Source: Verrucomicrobiales bacterium
GTDB lineage: Bacteria; Verrucomicrobiota; Verrucomicrobiia; Limisphaerales; J093
Direction of reading: 5' to 3'
Assembly (NCBI GenBank): GCA_015075445.1
Contig: JABTUJ010000005.1
Coordinates: 62,001 to 126,000 of the forward strand
DNA: 64,000 nt
The notes below the pieces were generated by a model that was given only the letters and a program-made list of their open reading frames with translations, had not been told where the DNA came from and did no database searches. Below are positions 38,551 to 48,670 of this stretch, one piece after another. The position numbers and the translations under genes are program-made. Each line of letters opens with the position of its first letter. The first letter of the stretch is position 1.

Positions 38551-41500
38551 CTGCCCCGGGTGCGGAAGGCCTCGGAGGCCTTCAACTGGCCGGCGGGGAT
38601 GGTGAGGATGATCGGGGCCGGGCCGCGGGTAGTGGAGCGGGGGGTCCACTGCTTGAAATCCGTCGTGCTTTCGAGGACGTAGTCAGCGTCGGCGGACGGG
38701 GTGCTGAACTGGATGACGACGCTGCCGTCGGGTTGGCGCTGCGGGGCGGAGGCCACCGAGGGGAGCGGGTCGCCGCGCAGCACCTCGAAGTTGACCGCGT
38801 TGGTGCCTTTGGCGCCCACGTTGTCCATGACGATGACCGTGAGGCGGTAGTTGCCGGTGTTGAGGCCGGCGAGGGTGTGGGTGGCAGAAGTGGTGCCGTC
38901 GGGGACTTGGGGGTTCGAGGCGATCAGGGCGTCATTGGCGAACAGGTCCCAAGCGATCACGCGGCCTCCGGGCTTGGTCCAACTGAAGGTGGCGCGCACC
39001 GTGGCCGGGGAGGCGAATTTCTGGTCGTTGCGCGGGGTGGAGAAGGTGGGGACGGGAGGGACATTGCCCGGCGGGATACGGACGGAGATGTCCACTGGCG
39101 TGGCGATACGCATGGCGCCGGTGGTGGTGACGGCACGGGCCACGATGTGGTATTCACCGGCGACGAGGTTGGGGGCGAAGGCCTCGAAGGGGGCGGTGGT
39201 GGCCACGGCCAGCGGTTGGTCGTTGGCGAGGTACTCGATGTAAGCGGGAGCGGAAGTGCCCCCCACGGGCATTGCCGAGAGGAACACCGTGGCGGGGGCG
39301 ACGAACACCTGGTTGGCAGTCGGCGAGCTGAGCACGAGTTCGAAGTCAGCCTGCGCCGGGCCGGAGAACTCATCGGCGCCGAGGTCGGGACGTTCCGCGA
39401 CGCGTCGGGGTTCGGCGTAGAAGTCGAGCGTGCCGGCGTCGATGGTGGGGTCGCCCGCTTCGAGGCAGGGAGAATCTGCGCGGAGGCGGTAGTTGCCGCT
39501 GCGCCAGGCGACCAGGCGGGGGTCGGCGGAGAGGCTGCCGGAGCCGGCGGCGATGCCGGCATAGTCGTTGGTCGCGTTGCCAAAGACGCAGTTGAAGGTG
39601 GCCACGGTTCCGGGCGAGGCGGCGGCGAGGCCGGAGGAACCGAAGGCGACGATGTTGTTGGCGATCCGGGCGGTCGTGCCGGTGGCGAGGAAGAGTCCGC
39701 CGCCGCTGGCTGCGGTGTTGTCCAGGAACGTGTTGTGAACCACCCGGGGCAGGGAACCGCTCGGGGTGTCGAAATACAAGGCCCCGCCGCGACCGTAGAG
39801 GGTTGAGTTCGTGGGGGTTCGGTTGCCGACAAAGACGTTGTTGGCGATGGTGGGCGAACCGGCGGTCGCATACAAGCCACCGCCCGCGGCCAACAAGGTG
39901 CTGGCCCCGCTGACGGCGACGTTGAAGCGGATGAGGTTGTGGGCAATGACGGGCGAGCCGAGGATGTTCAGGCCACCGCCGAAGCGTGCGGCGCCGTTCT
40001 GGATGGTGAAGCCGTCCACGGCGGCGTAGCCGTCGGTGCCGATGACCGACACGACCGAGGCTCCCGGGAGCGGGGTGCTGGAGTTTGCGCCGCCGTCCAG
40101 GATGGTGGGGCGGGTATTCCAGTTCCGGTTGGTGCGCTGGGTCTCGTTGCCCTGAAACCCACCGTAGAGGTAGGTGAACAGCTCGACGCGGACCCGCTCG
40201 CGGTAGGTACCAGTCTTGACCCAGACCTCACCGCCTTCGAGTGCGGCGGCAGCGAGGGCAGCGCCGACGGATTTCTTGGCGGTGGCCCAGGTGGTGCCGG
40301 GGCGGGCGTCGTCTCCCTCGGGCGCAGCGTAGAAGATCCGCGGAGCGATCTCGTAAACCGTGCCATCGTACTCGTCTGCCCCGATGTCCACGCTGTCACC
40401 GGACACGCGGCTCTTCCCATCGAGATCAAGCCAGTCCGCCTGGACGACGGAGGTGTCGCCGGCGTCGCGGGCGGGAGAATCGGAAGCGAGATGAGGGTCG
40501 CCATAGGGGCCGACCAGTTTGGGCGGCAGGCTGAGGTTCCCATTGGTTCCGGTGGGGTCGGGGATCAGCTCGTAGTTGGCGCGGGTATTGCCCCAGGTGA
40601 GGTTGTGGGCGATCCGGGGCACGCCGCCGGAGAAGGATGCGCCGGAAGAGTTGTAAGCGAGGAGGTTGTTGAGGAAGCGAGAAGTGGGCGGCTGGGTTTC
40701 GGGAGTGACGTTGAAACTGACCGCGCCCCCCTGCTCGACCGTGGCGGTGCCGCTAAGCGCCGTGGCCGAGTTGGCGAGGAAGGTGTTGTTGATGACGAAG
40801 GGGCGGGTGCTGCCGATCACCGCGATGGCGCCACCCCGGGCGACGCCCAGTGCAAAGGCGTTGGTGGCGGCGTTCATCCGAAAGAGGTTGTTGAGCAGGG
40901 AGGGGGAACCTTCGGAGATCTTGATGGCGCCGCCCTCGGCGGGGAGACTGCGGCTGTTGCTGAGCGCGCGGTTGCGGAGGAAAACGTTGTTGGCAATGAT
41001 CGAACTGCCGTTGCGGATATACAGGGCGCCCCCGCCGCGGGCCAGACCAGCGACGGTGGGTTCCGTGGCGACATTGTCAACGAAGCGATTGTTCTGGATG
41101 CGCACTGTACCCAGGATGTACATCGCACCCCCGGCGACGGCTGAGCCGTCGCGCACGGTGAAGCCATCCACGGTCTCCTCGAAGTTGAGGTCGTCCAGTC
41201 GCACCACATTGGTGGTGCGGTTCCCGACGATTTCCGTGAGGTTGTCCCGCCAATTGCGCTGCTGGCGGTTCGTCTCGTTGCCGGCGAAGCCGCCGAACAG
41301 GGAGGTGAAGGGGCGCACGGCGACGTTCTCGACATAAGTGCCCGTCTTGACCCAGACCTCGCCGCCATGGCGGCCCGCGGCCTCAATGCCGGCCTGGACG
41401 GTACGCTTGGCCTGCGTCCAGTCCCCGCCGCTGCGTCCATCATCACCGTCGGGAGCGACCCGCACGATCGCGGGGAGGAACTGGGTGGTGACGCCGTCGG

Positions 41501-42851
41501 TCTCATCGGCGCCGATGTCCACCGCCGCCCCCTGGATGCGCGGCTGGCCGTCGATGTCCAGTGCGCCCACGGGCACGCGCGTCGAGTCACCGGCGTCGCG
41601 ACAGGGCGAGTCGGGCAGGATGTTGACGACGGCGAGTTTGATGTCGCCGGCGAATTTCGGGTCGACGGAACGGTTGCCGGCGGTGCCGGTGGCGTCGGGA
41701 ACGCCCACGTAGTTGGTGTCGTTGCCGAAAACATTGTTGGACTGGAGGCCGGTGGCAACGACCCCGCCGATGCCGGAAGAGCCGAAGGCGATGAGGTTGT
41801 TGGCGACGACGGCATTGCGGTTCGAGAGGAGCAGGCCGCCGACGGGGGCGCGGTTCAGCACGAGGGTGTTGTTGACGACGCTGGGCTGGCTGGTGTCGTC
41901 CACGAAGATGCCGCCGCCGCCGGTGGGCTCGGTGCCGCCGGTGGCAGCGGAGTTCTGGCTGAAGACATTGTTGAACAGGAGACTGGCGCTGCCGACGGTG
42001 ACGGACACGCCGCCCCCGCGGGTCGCGGCGGTGTTGCCGAGGAACCGGTTGTGAGTCACCTGCGGCGAGGCGCTCACACACATCACGGCCCCGCCGTGGC
42101 GCGTCGCGGTGTTGCTCAGCATCCAGTTGCCGACGAGGAAACCGGTGCTGGTGCTGAAGTGAACCGCTCCGCCGTCCCGACCGCGGTTGCCGACGAACGA
42201 GTTGTCTTCGAGGCGCGGGCTGGAGCTGACGACGGCCACGGCGCCGCCGTCGCGCGCGGTGCCCGAGGTGCCGTTGAACCCGAAGTAGTTGTTCCGCAGC
42301 GTGGCGGCCGACGACTGGAGGAAGACCGCGTTGCCCGAGACGGTCGCGCTGTGATTGAGGAACTGGTTGTTCTCAATCACCGGGTCGGCGTTGATCGCGC
42401 GCAACCCCGCACCGGAACCCCCGGTGCCGGTGGCGTTGGCCAGGCCGTTCTCGATCGTGAAGCCGTCCACGCGTGTGCCCGGTCCGGCACCGTTGGCGAC
42501 CACGATCAGGTTCGTGCGACCTTCGCCGTCGAGCCGGCTGACGTTGACGGCGAAATTCCGTTGCTCGCGCGCTGTCTCGGTGGCGGCAAAGCCCCCGTAG
42601 AGGGCAACCCCGTCGGCGAGGGTGAACGAGCCGACGTACCGCCCGGCGGCCACCCAGACTTCGTCTCCGGCGCGGGCGACGGTGAGGGCGCTGGGGAGGT
42701 TGGTGAACGCGGTCTCCCACGACAGACCATCCGGGGTGGCACTCGTGGCGGCCGGGTTGACCCGCAGGGTGGCCGCGGAGGCGGAGAGGGTGAGGAGAAC
42801 GGGGAGCAACGCCAGGAGGGCGCGCCCAGCGGGAGCGTGTCGCGGGTTCAT
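38541..42851 (-). CDS. Giant exported right-handed beta-helix protein with three parallel modules
   Basis: The 1436-residue protein begins with a signal peptide (ALLALLPVLLTLSASAAT) when started at ATG 42851. It is built of three homologous blocks of roughly 400 residues. Each opens with an Asp/Gly-rich motif and a WxxA(F/K) segment, then GGEVWVKTGTY and LYGGFxGNETxRxxRNW, and runs through many short beta-helix turns (VIENNQFLNHSA, VVNNTLVLNRA, FINNTFLANSAT type). Each block ends in a DAGDxxxxxxxxxDxDGxxR and VDIGADE motif. An Ig-like region and a YVLESTTDFKQWTP end follow. Such Pmp/beta-helix proteins are surface-exposed or secreted and may bind or cut polysaccharide; no catalytic residues can be named. 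It is read divergently from the FAD oxidoreductase. Confidence 0.85.
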   Translation of the reverse strand: MNPRHAPAGRALLALLPVLLTLSASAATLRVNPAATSATPDGLSWETAFTNLPSALTVARAGDEVWVAAGRYVGSFTLADGVALYGGFAATETAREQRNFAVNVSRLDGEGRTNLIVVANGAGPGTRVDGFTIENGLANATGTGGSGAGLRAINADPVIENNQFLNHSATVSGNAVFLQSSAATLRNNYFGFNGTSGTARDGGAVAVVSSSPRLEDNSFVGNRGRDGGAVHFSTSTGFLVGNWMLSNTATRHGGAVMCVSASPQVTHNRFLGNTAATRGGGVSVTVGSASLLFNNVFSQNSAATGGTEPTGGGGIFVDDTSQPSVVNNTLVLNRAPVGGLLLSNRNAVVANNLIAFGSSGIGGVVATGLQSNNVFGNDTNYVGVPDATGTAGNRSVDPKFAGDIKLAVVNILPDSPCRDAGDSTRVPVGALDIDGQPRIQGAAVDIGADETDGVTTQFLPAIVRVAPDGDDGRSGGDWTQAKRTVQAGIEAAGRHGGEVWVKTGTYVENVAVRPFTSLFGGFAGNETNRQQRNWRDNLTEIVGNRTTNVVRLDDLNFEETVDGFTVRDGSAVAGGAMYILGTVRIQNNRFVDNVATEPTVAGLARGGGALYIRNGSSIIANNVFLRNRALSNSRSLPAEGGAIKISEGSPSLLNNLFRMNAATNAFALGVARGGAIAVIGSTRPFVINNTFLANSATALSGTATVEQGGAVSFNVTPETQPPTSRFLNNLLAYNSSGASFSGGVPRIAHNLTWGNTRANYELIPDPTGTNGNLSLPPKLVGPYGDPHLASDSPARDAGDTSVVQADWLDLDGKSRVSGDSVDIGADEYDGTVYEIAPRIFYAAPEGDDARPGTTWATAKKSVGAALAAAALEGGEVWVKTGTYRERVRVELFTYLYGGFQGNETQRTNRNWNTRPTILDGGANSSTPLPGASVVSVIGTDGYAAVDGFTIQNGAARFGGGLNILGSPVIAHNLIRFNVAVSGASTLLAAGGGLYATAGSPTIANNVFVGNRTPTNSTLYGRGGALYFDTPSGSLPRVVHNTFLDNTAASGGGLFLATGTTARIANNIVAFGSSGLAAASPGTVATFNCVFGNATNDYAGIAAGSGSLSADPRLVAWRSGNYRLRADSPCLEAGDPTIDAGTLDFYAEPRRVAERPDLGADEFSGPAQADFELVLSSPTANQVFVAPATVFLSAMPVGGTSAPAYIEYLANDQPLAVATTAPFEAFAPNLVAGEYHIVARAVTTTGAMRIATPVDISVRIPPGNVPPVPTFSTPRNDQKFASPATVRATFSWTKPGGRVIAWDLFANDALIASNPQVPDGTTSATHTLAGLNTGNYRLTVIVMDNVGAKGTNAVNFEVLRGDPLPSVASAPQRQPDGSVVIQFSTPSADADYVLESTTDFKQWTPRSTTRGPAPIILTIPAGQLKASEAFRTRGSYP

Positions 42852-43053
42852 GCGGTTAGCACTCGGATGCACTCGAAGTATGACCATACAGAATGGGCCG
42901 GACGGTAACCGGATAAGCGGGTGGCGCAAGGCCGAAAGAACAAGCGCGTTTATTAAGTAACGCCACTACTGCTGCGGCGCGGTCACTCAAACCGGGGGAA
43001 CAAGCCCCCTTCCGGAGTTGCCAGCATCGCCTCCAGCGCGTCGAATGGGCGCC

Positions 43054-44751
43054 ATGAATCGCCGTTCCTTTCTCCAAACCGTCACGGGGGTCCTGTCCTC
43101 GGGGGCGCTGGCTCCGTCGGTTCGGGCGCAGGGGACCCCCCGCGCCCGGGAACTCGAAGCCGACCTGGTCGTTGTCGGGGGCGGTCTGGGGGGCTGCGCA
43201 GCAACGCTGGCCGCCTGCCGCGCGGGTCTGCGGGTGGTCTTGACCGAAGAGACCGATTGGCTGGGTGGCCAGGTCACGGCGCAGGCGGTGCCGCCGGACG
43301 AGCATCCCTGGATCGAGAGCTTCGGCTGCACGCGGGCTTACCGGGAATACCGTGACGAGGTGCGCGCGTTCTATCGCCTCCGCTACCCGCTCACGCCGGA
43401 GGCGCGCGCCCAGCTCCATTTCAACCCGGGCAATGGCTGGGTGTCGCGGATCTGTCACGAACCGCGTGTCAGCCTCGCGGTCCTGGAGCAGCGGCTCGCG
43501 CCCTTCACGAGCACGGGACAGCTCCAGATCCTCCGGGAACACGCCGTGCGTGCCGCGGCCACCGACCACGACCGCGTGCGGGCGGTCACCGTGCGGGATG
43601 GACGGGAGGGCGGCGAGCGCGTGCTGCAGGCGCCCTATTTCATTGATGCGACCGAACTGGGTGAGCTCCTGCCGCTGACCGGGACCGAGCATGTGGTGGG
43701 CGCCGAATCGCGGGCCGAAACCGGCGAGCCGCACGCCCTGCCGTCGCCGCAGCCAGACAACCAGCAGGCGTTCACGTGCTGCTTCGCGATCGACCATCTC
43801 GCGGGGGAGGATCACACGATTCCGAAACCGGCCGAGTACGACTTCTGGCGGAGCTATGTCCCCCAGATGGTGCCTGCGTGGCCGGGGCCGTTGTTGAGCT
43901 GGTCGACCACGCACCCGGTCACACTGCAGCCGCGCGAAATCGCGTTCGATCCAACGGAGCAGGTGACCACGGCGAACCTGTGGTCGTACCGGCGGATCAT
44001 CGATGCGGCGCAATACGCACCGGGGACTTATCGCAGCGGCATCTCGCTCATCAACTGGCCGCAGAACGATTACTGGCTGGGACCGCTGGTGGGCGTTTCC
44101 GAGGCGGAACGGGCCCGCCATGTCGCGCGGGCAAAGCAGCTCAGCCTTGCGCTGCTGTACTGGATGCAGACCGAGGCGCCGCGTCCGGACGGGGGCACCG
44201 GCTGGCCCGGGTTGCGGCTGCGACCGGACATGGTCGGGACGACGGATGGGCTGGCGAAGTTCCCGTACATCCGGGAATCGCGGCGCATCCGGGCGGAGCT
44301 GACGGTGGTGGAACAGCACGTCAGCACGGAGGCGCGCCGGCAGGCCACGGGTCAAACGGTGGAAACGGTGACGGCCGAACCGTACCCCGACAGCGTCGGC
44401 GTGGGGGCGTATCGGATCGACCTGCACCCGAGCACCGGTGGGAGAAACTACGTGGACCTGAGCAGTCTGCCGTTCCGCATTCCCCTGGGGGCGCTGCTGC
44501 CGCGGCGCGTCGAGAACCTGCTGCCGGGCGGCAAGAACCTCGGAACCACCCATATCACCAACGGCTGTTACCGGCTGCACCCCGTCGAGTGGAACATCGG
44601 CGAAGCCGCGGGCGCGCTGGTCGCGTTTTGCCTCGCCCGGAAGGAACCGCCACGGCGGGTGCGGCATCAACCGGGGCTGCTGGCGGACTTCCAGGCGTCG
44701 CTGCGTCGTCAGGGCTTCGAACTCGAGTGGCCTCGGGTCCGGCCGTTGTGA
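43054..44751 (+). CDS. FAD-dependent oxidoreductase with Tat signal
   Basis: The 565-residue protein starts with a twin-arginine signal (NRRSFLQTVTG, cleavage near SVRAQG), so it should be exported folded. The FAD-binding Rossmann motif DLVVVGGGLGGCAATLAACRAG follows directly, with the Glu of VVLTEETDWLGGQVT at the end of the second strand. The last part shows NLLPGGKNLGTTHITNGCYR and EWNIGEAAGALVAFCL, typical of the FAD_oxidored family (PF12831) that is frequent in Verrucomicrobia. Start ATG 43054 is fixed by the signal peptide. It is divergent from the beta-helix gene. The substrate is unknown. Confidence 0.86.
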   Translation: MNRRSFLQTVTGVLSSGALAPSVRAQGTPRARELEADLVVVGGGLGGCAATLAACRAGLRVVLTEETDWLGGQVTAQAVPPDEHPWIESFGCTRAYREYRDEVRAFYRLRYPLTPEARAQLHFNPGNGWVSRICHEPRVSLAVLEQRLAPFTSTGQLQILREHAVRAAATDHDRVRAVTVRDGREGGERVLQAPYFIDATELGELLPLTGTEHVVGAESRAETGEPHALPSPQPDNQQAFTCCFAIDHLAGEDHTIPKPAEYDFWRSYVPQMVPAWPGPLLSWSTTHPVTLQPREIAFDPTEQVTTANLWSYRRIIDAAQYAPGTYRSGISLINWPQNDYWLGPLVGVSEAERARHVARAKQLSLALLYWMQTEAPRPDGGTGWPGLRLRPDMVGTTDGLAKFPYIRESRRIRAELTVVEQHVSTEARRQATGQTVETVTAEPYPDSVGVGAYRIDLHPSTGGRNYVDLSSLPFRIPLGALLPRRVENLLPGGKNLGTTHITNGCYRLHPVEWNIGEAAGALVAFCLARKEPPRRVRHQPGLLADFQASLRRQGFELEWPRVRPL

Positions 44752-44809
44752 GGTTTCGCGGTCGGACGGTCGGGAGTGGGTCGGACCCAGCCTGGTGATC
44801 TCCTACCCG

Positions 44810-44912
44810 CTGTTGGCGCCGACGTGAGGAGGCGTTGGAGGCCAGAGGCAATCCTTCGCCTCCCTCACGTCAGCGCCTACAGCCCTTCGCCTCCTCACGT
44901 CGGCGCCTACAG
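44810..44912. repeat. Inverted and direct copies of a 25-bp dispersed repeat
   Basis: Bases 44810-44834 are the reverse complement of 44888-44912 with one mismatch in 25; a third copy lies at 44857-44882 in direct orientation with one insertion and one change. The set covers the stop codon and last 14 codons of the DUF5107-TPR gene and the spacer to the FAD oxidoreductase. The hairpin it could form has no T-run. Confidence 0.85.
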
Positions 44913-47900
44913 TCGGCCGCCACCGGCAGGGCGGCCAGGAGATCGACCGCGTGGGGATGGTTGGGATCGCGTCGCCGCACGTCCTGGAGCAGGGCCAGGG
45001 CGCGGCGGTGATGGCCCAGGCCGACGTGGGCCTGCGCTTGCAGGAACCGGGCGGTGGTCTGCTGGCGGAAGTCGAGATCGTCCGCGAACAACAGGAGGGT
45101 GGGGAGTGAGGTGGCGAAGTAATCGATGGTCGCCGATGTGCGTTCGAGCTGGCGCGCGTAGGCGAGCAGATTCTCGAGCAACCGGCGGCCCGCCGCCCGC
45201 TGCCCCAACTGCATCCGGGCCAGCGCGCTGTAATACGTGAGCTCGCTGAAAGGGCAGGTGCGCATGGCCTGGAAGTCGCCGGCGAAGGTGGCGGCGGTTC
45301 GCCAGTGACGACGCGCGGCCGCGCGATCGCCAAGAGCGTCAGCGGCGCACCCGAGCCAGTAGTGGATGTCGCTGGGATTCGCCAGCAAATGCCGGGCCTC
45401 ACCGAGGTTGGGCGGCGCCTCGAGGGCCGCCTGGAAGTGGGCCCGGGCGGTCTCGAGCCGCTGACCGATGGGAGACGAGTGCCCGGGTGGAACGGTTGTC
45501 CCGCGGCTCCGTCGGCGCAGGGATCCGCGCGGGGATTGGGCAAGGGCTTCCTGGAGAGCGCGGCGACCCAGGGCGAGATGGGCACGGACGTGTTGGCCGA
45601 GAGGTCCGCCCTCGCCGCCCTCCCACGGCTGGAAGCGGCGCTGCTCGATCAGGGCCAGGGCTTCGGCGGGACGGCCCACCTGGTTGTAGAGGGCGCTGAG
45701 CTCGACGCTGAGATCGTCGCGCTGGCGGACGAGGTCGAGGTGTTGCTCGAGTTCCTGCAGGCGTCGCCCGGGGGCTTCGCCCGAACGCTTCCAGAGCTGG
45801 TCGCGTTCGTACAGGACGCGGGCATCACTGGGACAGGCGCGCCGGGCGCGGTCGTAGGCGGCCCGGGCCCGGCCGGGCTGGCGGCGGAGGTTGAAATACG
45901 CGAGACCCAAATTGCGCCAGACCGTGGCGAACGCCGGGTCCAGCCGGGCGCTCCGCTCCCAGAGGTACAGGGCTTCGTCGTGACGGCGGCGGTCGTAGAG
46001 GAGGTTGCCGAGGTAGTAAGGGGCGCGGGCGTCCGCCGGGTGGAGGCGCATCGCGGTTTCGAGGATGGCGATCTCTTCCAGTCGCGACGGGAAGCAGTAA
46101 TCGGGGGGTGCGGCGGCGGCGGCGTGGACGTGCGCGAGGGCGGTGGGAGCCGCGGCGAGTTGCTCATGCAACCAGCCCAGGTAGTAGTGGATTAACGGGG
46201 CCGTGCCGAGTTCGCGGGGATCGCGAGGGCGCGCCTGGTCGCCCTGGCCGGCCGCGAGGAGGGCGATGGCTTCGTGGTAGAAGCCAGCCCGGGCGAGGTC
46301 CAGGGCGAGGTCGAGTCGCGTCTGGGAATCGCACGTGACGGGTTGCCCCGCGAGATGCTTCGCCCACCAGTCGAGGGGGTCGAGGCGCAGCGTTTCCTCG
46401 AGGACCGGCTCGAGGCGGAATCGCCTGCGGGTTGGGGCGGCGGAGGGTTGGAGATGGCGCGCGACCATGACGGCGAGGTTGCGGGCGCGGAGGTTGTCCG
46501 GGAGGCAGCGCAGGGCAGCCTGCAGGTGGTCGTTGGCCCGTTCCCAGGCGGCACGCCGGCAGTCCAGTTCCGCCAGGGCATGATAGGCGGCACCGGCCCA
46601 GGCGTGGTTCCACGCCGCTTTGGCGAAGGCGTCGTAGGCGCGGTCCAGGCAGTCGGCGCGGTGCGGGTCTTGCGGCGGAAGCCGGTCGGCCTGATGGCGC
46701 AAGCAGAGTCCGAGATGGTAGCAGGGTTCGCCGTCGGCGGGATTGGCGTTGCGGCGCGTGAGGCGTGCGATGGCGCGGCCGAAATGGCGTTCGGCGGGCG
46801 CCCATTCGCCCCGTCGCAGGTGCCACAAGCCCAGGGCGTTGTTGTTGCGCGCGTCCGCGGGATCCCGGCGAAGCGCCTCGCGCCAATAGAGCGTCGGGCA
46901 GCGGGTGGCATGGCGGTATTGCTCGAGATGCAGCCCGGTCACGAAGAGTTCGTCGGTGCTGGCAATGTCGGATGGAGGTGGCGGCTCCGTGGCCGGCGGC
47001 GGGACTTTGCCTGGTGGGCGCACCTGGGGTTCGTAGACCAGGAGGGAGCGGCCTTCGCGGCCGAGGACGCGGAGCCGGGTCAGTCCGGGCGCCCACGGTT
47101 TCCGTGCCTGCGGGCTGTCGAGAAGGAAAGGCCGGTCTGGGGCGAGGTGAGCCCGCCATTCGGCGGCGGCGGAGCCGTCGCTCCGCTCGAGACGGATGCG
47201 CGCGTGCGGGATGGGGCGCGTGACGCAGACGCCGAGACGGAATCGGCGGGGCCCCAGGTGGAGGCTGACGGCGGCTTCGAGGTTGGCGTGCTGCGGCGGG
47301 CCGATATGCCGGATGGGATACCAGTACTGGCTCCAGCACTTGGTTTCGCCGGGCTGCAGGAAGCTGAAGTCCGGTTGGTTGTCCGTGTAGACGCCGGCCA
47401 TGAGCTCGATGTACGGCGCACAGAGGCCGGTGGTGTCGGGGTCGGTCAGGTTGCGGTCCCAGGCATAGCCGAACGCGTGGTTGCCCCAGGTCCACTGCTT
47501 CTTGCCCGGGGCGATGCGGTGATCGGCGACGTGCACGATCCCGGCTTGGGCGCGGTGGTCGTAGCCGCCAAAGAAATCCTCACGGCTGCCCATGGCCATG
47601 TAGGAGGTGGGGACAGGGATGTTGGCGTAGAAGGAAGGTCGTTGGGGCGTAGGCCGGCAGTGAAGGATCGTGCTTCGCATCCGCTTGCACCCGCGCGGGC
47701 CGGGCCGTGGTCTTCAGACCATGGGGTGGAACGAAGTGCGGGGGGATCTCCGCGGCCGGGACGCCTCGCCGCGCGCGCTTCTCGTAGTCCACGCCGTAGT
47801 AGGCTCCCCGGGCCAGCGGGAACGCGGACATCGAGCGGCGGGCATGGTCCGCGACGTACTGCACGTCCGGCGGGAAGAAGCTCTGGTAAGCCTCGTGCAC

Positions 47901-48497
47901 GCGGGTGGCGACGTTAGCCCACCAAAGGAAGGTCTGGGTGAAGGCCGTGCGGTTGTAGGCGCGGACCTTCAGCTCGAGCCAGGCACGACCCGGATGCAGA
48001 CAGATGCCGTGCATCCCCTTCATCCGCGCCATCGGGTCATGGTCACTGCACCAGACCGTGACGCGGCCGTCGGGATGCCGCTCGATGGCGGTGTCCACGG
48101 GCAGGAAGGTCGCGGGGCGATGATGCTGCGGCCAGTTGAACTCAATCCCGCCGCTGACCCAGGGTCCGGCCAGCCCGACCAGAGCGGGTTTGATGACGGG
48201 CTGTCGGTAGATGAGGTCGTAGCCGTTGGTGCGGTCCTCGAGAGCGTGGACGCGGCCACCCAATTCTGGGAGCACCAGCACCCGCAGGTATTCATTCTCG
48301 AGCCAGATGGCCTGCCATTGCCGCGGCGTGGACTGTTCGGCGATCCGGTCGATGAAAGGGAGCGGATAAACACGCCCGCTGCTGCCCTGGTACACGCGCC
48401 GTTCCAGAAACATCGGGTTGCGGTCGGGGGACGCGGGCTCGTAGGTCGGGAGGACGAGGGGTTCGGTCCAGACTTTGACAGCGCTGGGGCGGCTCAT
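44870..48497 (-). pseudogene. DUF5107-TPR protein; two apparent indels near 47640-47660
   Basis: The span codes for about 1208 residues. The first 280 are the DUF5107 beta-domain (VYPLPFIDRIA, YLRVLVLPELGGRVHALEDR, GIEFNWPQHHRPATFLPVDT). It continues in another frame as SFYANIPVPTSYM, GGYDHRAQAGIVHVADHRIA and WGNHAFGYAWDRN. The rest is a chain of TPR-like helical repeats. Two one-base deletions, in a CCCC run and a TT run within 10 bp, would restore a continuous YAPNDLSFYANIP reading. The start is ATG 48497 or 48512. DUF5107-TPR proteins are common in sugar loci of Bacteroidetes and Verrucomicrobia, with unknown activity. The C-terminal 14 codons run into a dispersed repeat. Confidence 0.75.
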
Positions 48498-48670
48498 GAT
48501 GCTGCGCGGCATGGTAGCGCCGGATTTTCGCCGCGCGAGATCAGAAGCCGGGATCGGCCGGACGGCGGGACACCGACGGTTCCGCGCGGCCGTGCACCTC
48601 CCGCGGAGGGGACCGGGACGCGGTGTTGCGGCTGGTGGCGGAAGCACCGTCGGCCTAGGCTCTGGGCGGC

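Noticed and set aside
41367..42908. 513-codon plus-strand frame opposite the beta-helix gene
   Set aside because: It is low-complexity Gly/Ala/Val/Glu, the mirror of beta-helix repeats.
42856..44670. 604-codon minus-strand frame opposite the FAD oxidoreductase
   Set aside because: Arg/Pro/His-rich composition typical of a shadow; the plus strand has a Tat signal and a Rossmann motif.
46274..47917. 547-codon plus-strand frame opposite the DUF5107-TPR gene
   Set aside because: No motif; the minus strand shows DUF5107 and TPR sequence.
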